NCBI GenBank assembly: GCA_023228125.1
Contig: JALOBT010000032.1
Location: forward strand, 8,452 to 30,760
Direction of reading: 5' to 3'
From: Candidatus Cloacimonadota bacterium
GTDB lineage: Bacteria > Cloacimonadota > Cloacimonadia > Cloacimonadales > Cloacimonadaceae
DNA length: 22,309 bases
Shown: piece by piece, positions 21,641 through 22,309 of the stretch
How the letters are laid out: the number at the start of each line of letters is the position of its first letter
How positions within the stretch are numbered: position 1 is the first letter of the stretch
Translations under genes and position numbers: made by a program
The notes under the pieces: model-generated
Seen by the model: the letters and a program-made list of their open reading frames with translations, nothing else
Database searches by the model: none
What the model was told of the DNA's origin: nothing

Positions 21641-22044
21641 TGATCGAACAAAGCCTGTTCTTGATCAAACCGAATGCCGTGATGCAGGGGCATGTGGGAC
21701 ACATAATCTCCATGCTTGAGGATCACGGCTTTTCTATCTTAAAGATGAAGCTCTTCCGCTTTGATGAAGAGCTATCCCGTATATTTTATGCCGAACACAT
21801 AGGCAAGGAATTCTTCAATAGACTGCAGAGCTTTATGTGTTCTGGGGATACGGTAGCCCTGCTTTTGGAACGAGAAGACGCCATCCATCACCTGCGCGAG
21901 CTAAATGGGGACGTTCTACCGGAAAAACGCCAGCCCGGAACCATCCGCGCCCTATATGGAGCTGGCATTACCGAAAATGGCGTGCATTCCTCGGATAGCT
22001 TGGATAGTGCCAAACGGGAGATTGAGGTGATATTTGGAGCTTAA
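21640..22044 (+). CDS. ndk: Nucleoside diphosphate kinase
   Basis: This enzyme transfers the gamma phosphate of ATP to nucleoside diphosphates by a phosphohistidine intermediate, keeping NTP and dNTP pools balanced. LFLIKPNAV (6-14) is the first-strand motif with the nucleotide-binding Lys10, and His116 in NGVHSSDS (113-120) is the phosphate-carrying histidine. The usual N-x-x-H-G-S-D-S has Ser in place of Gly after the His. GTIRALYG (100-107) replaces the usual GTIRGDFG, keeping Thr101 and Arg103. The length of 134 residues is slightly short of the usual 140-150. It starts on the stop of the preceding gene (TAATG). No terminator follows clearly. Confidence 0.93.
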   Translation: MIEQSLFLIKPNAVMQGHVGHIISMLEDHGFSILKMKLFRFDEELSRIFYAEHIGKEFFNRLQSFMCSGDTVALLLEREDAIHHLRELNGDVLPEKRQPGTIRALYGAGITENGVHSSDSLDSAKREIEVIFGA

Positions 22045-22309
22045 TCATGACTAATTTTGAATGTAGAGTGCATAATATAGGATTGTTAGGTTAATCCTAA
22101 ATTGCCCATAACTCTTTATTCCCAATCCTCAATTCCAGTTTGGAGACTGTTCAATCCCTCTCCCCAAGTCACGCCACTTTCTTATGCACTTTAAGCTGAA
22201 TAAGTGGCCAAAGCCTATTCCAATCCGTATTATCCAGGCCTAATACCTGCAAAGCGAGAACAAGGCGCTATTTTAGACAAGTCCTGCATATGTGGGTTGT
22301 AGGGGTTTT
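22045..22309. other. Intergenic tail without a supported gene
   Basis: I see no gene with a start signal in these 265 bases. On the minus strand an open stretch from 22267 to a TGA at 22169-22171 encodes a protein-like segment (LGLDNTDWNRLWPLIQL and KVHKKVA), but it lacks a start codon with ribosome binding site and is preceded by an in-frame TAG at 22268-22270. It could be the remnant of a gene end. Confidence 0.5.

Noticed and set aside
22047..22094. Short 15-codon frame after ndk
   Set aside because: It is too short, has no ribosome binding site and no resemblance to a known peptide.

Overview
The window looks like chromosomal DNA of an uncultured FCB-group bacterium, most probably a member of Cloacimonadota (WWE1). 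This is inferred from a combination of traits, not from a single marker: two large secreted proteins end in FlgD-like sorting tails of the SGIYF type, a long outer-membrane protein carries the QGPY/YLDG motif seen in FCB surface proteins, formiminotransferase and cyclodeaminase are fused, and a COX24-type mini ribosomal protein follows an HU gene. I see no tRNA, rRNA, CRISPR array, transposase or phage gene. Clear Shine-Dalgarno sequences (GGAGG, AAGGAG) precede most genes, and all three stop codons are in use.

Layout. Bases 1-26 are the first codons of a minus-strand gene that leaves the window. Bases 27-700 hold no convincing gene but are rich in repeats: a near-perfect 73-base palindrome, a 22-bp tandem duplication, a 21-bp dispersed repeat and scattered copies of a TTGAAGTCCAA-like motif. 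From 776 to 6227 a tightly packed minus-strand cluster (transcribed yqhQ, prfA, CNNM/CorC-like, ftcD, aroK) has junctions of 1, 0, -4 and 4 bp, so it is probably one operon. It is preceded by monocistronic rpmE with its own terminator. On the plus strand follow an HU gene with a 29-residue ribosomal-type peptide and a terminator, a small membrane-anchored protein, and a secreted-protein frame broken by two in-frame TAG codons.

From 8540 to 12526 two secreted proteins with C-terminal sorting domains are transcribed divergently: a YD-repeat-like protein on the minus strand and a transglutaminase-like protein on the plus strand. From 12679 to 17129 a second packed minus-strand group contains a UmuD-like peptidase, a 1076-residue outer-membrane protein and a TSUP permease, preceded by a TPR lipoprotein gene. 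A second HU gene, uvrB, and a coupled pair made of an unknown 106-residue protein and ndk complete the window.

Functional themes are translation (prfA, rpmE, the COX24-type peptide), nucleoid structure (two HU genes), DNA repair and SOS response (uvrB, umuD-like), folate-linked histidine catabolism (ftcD), and cell-envelope or secreted proteins. Points most worth a second look are the frame at 7815-8483 with two ambers ending exactly at a terminator, a third in-frame amber cutting the C-terminus of shikimate kinase, the orphan UmuD coupled to an outer-membrane protein, a recurrent TTGACA promoter layout with a non-TATAAT second element, and the palindrome at 59-131.
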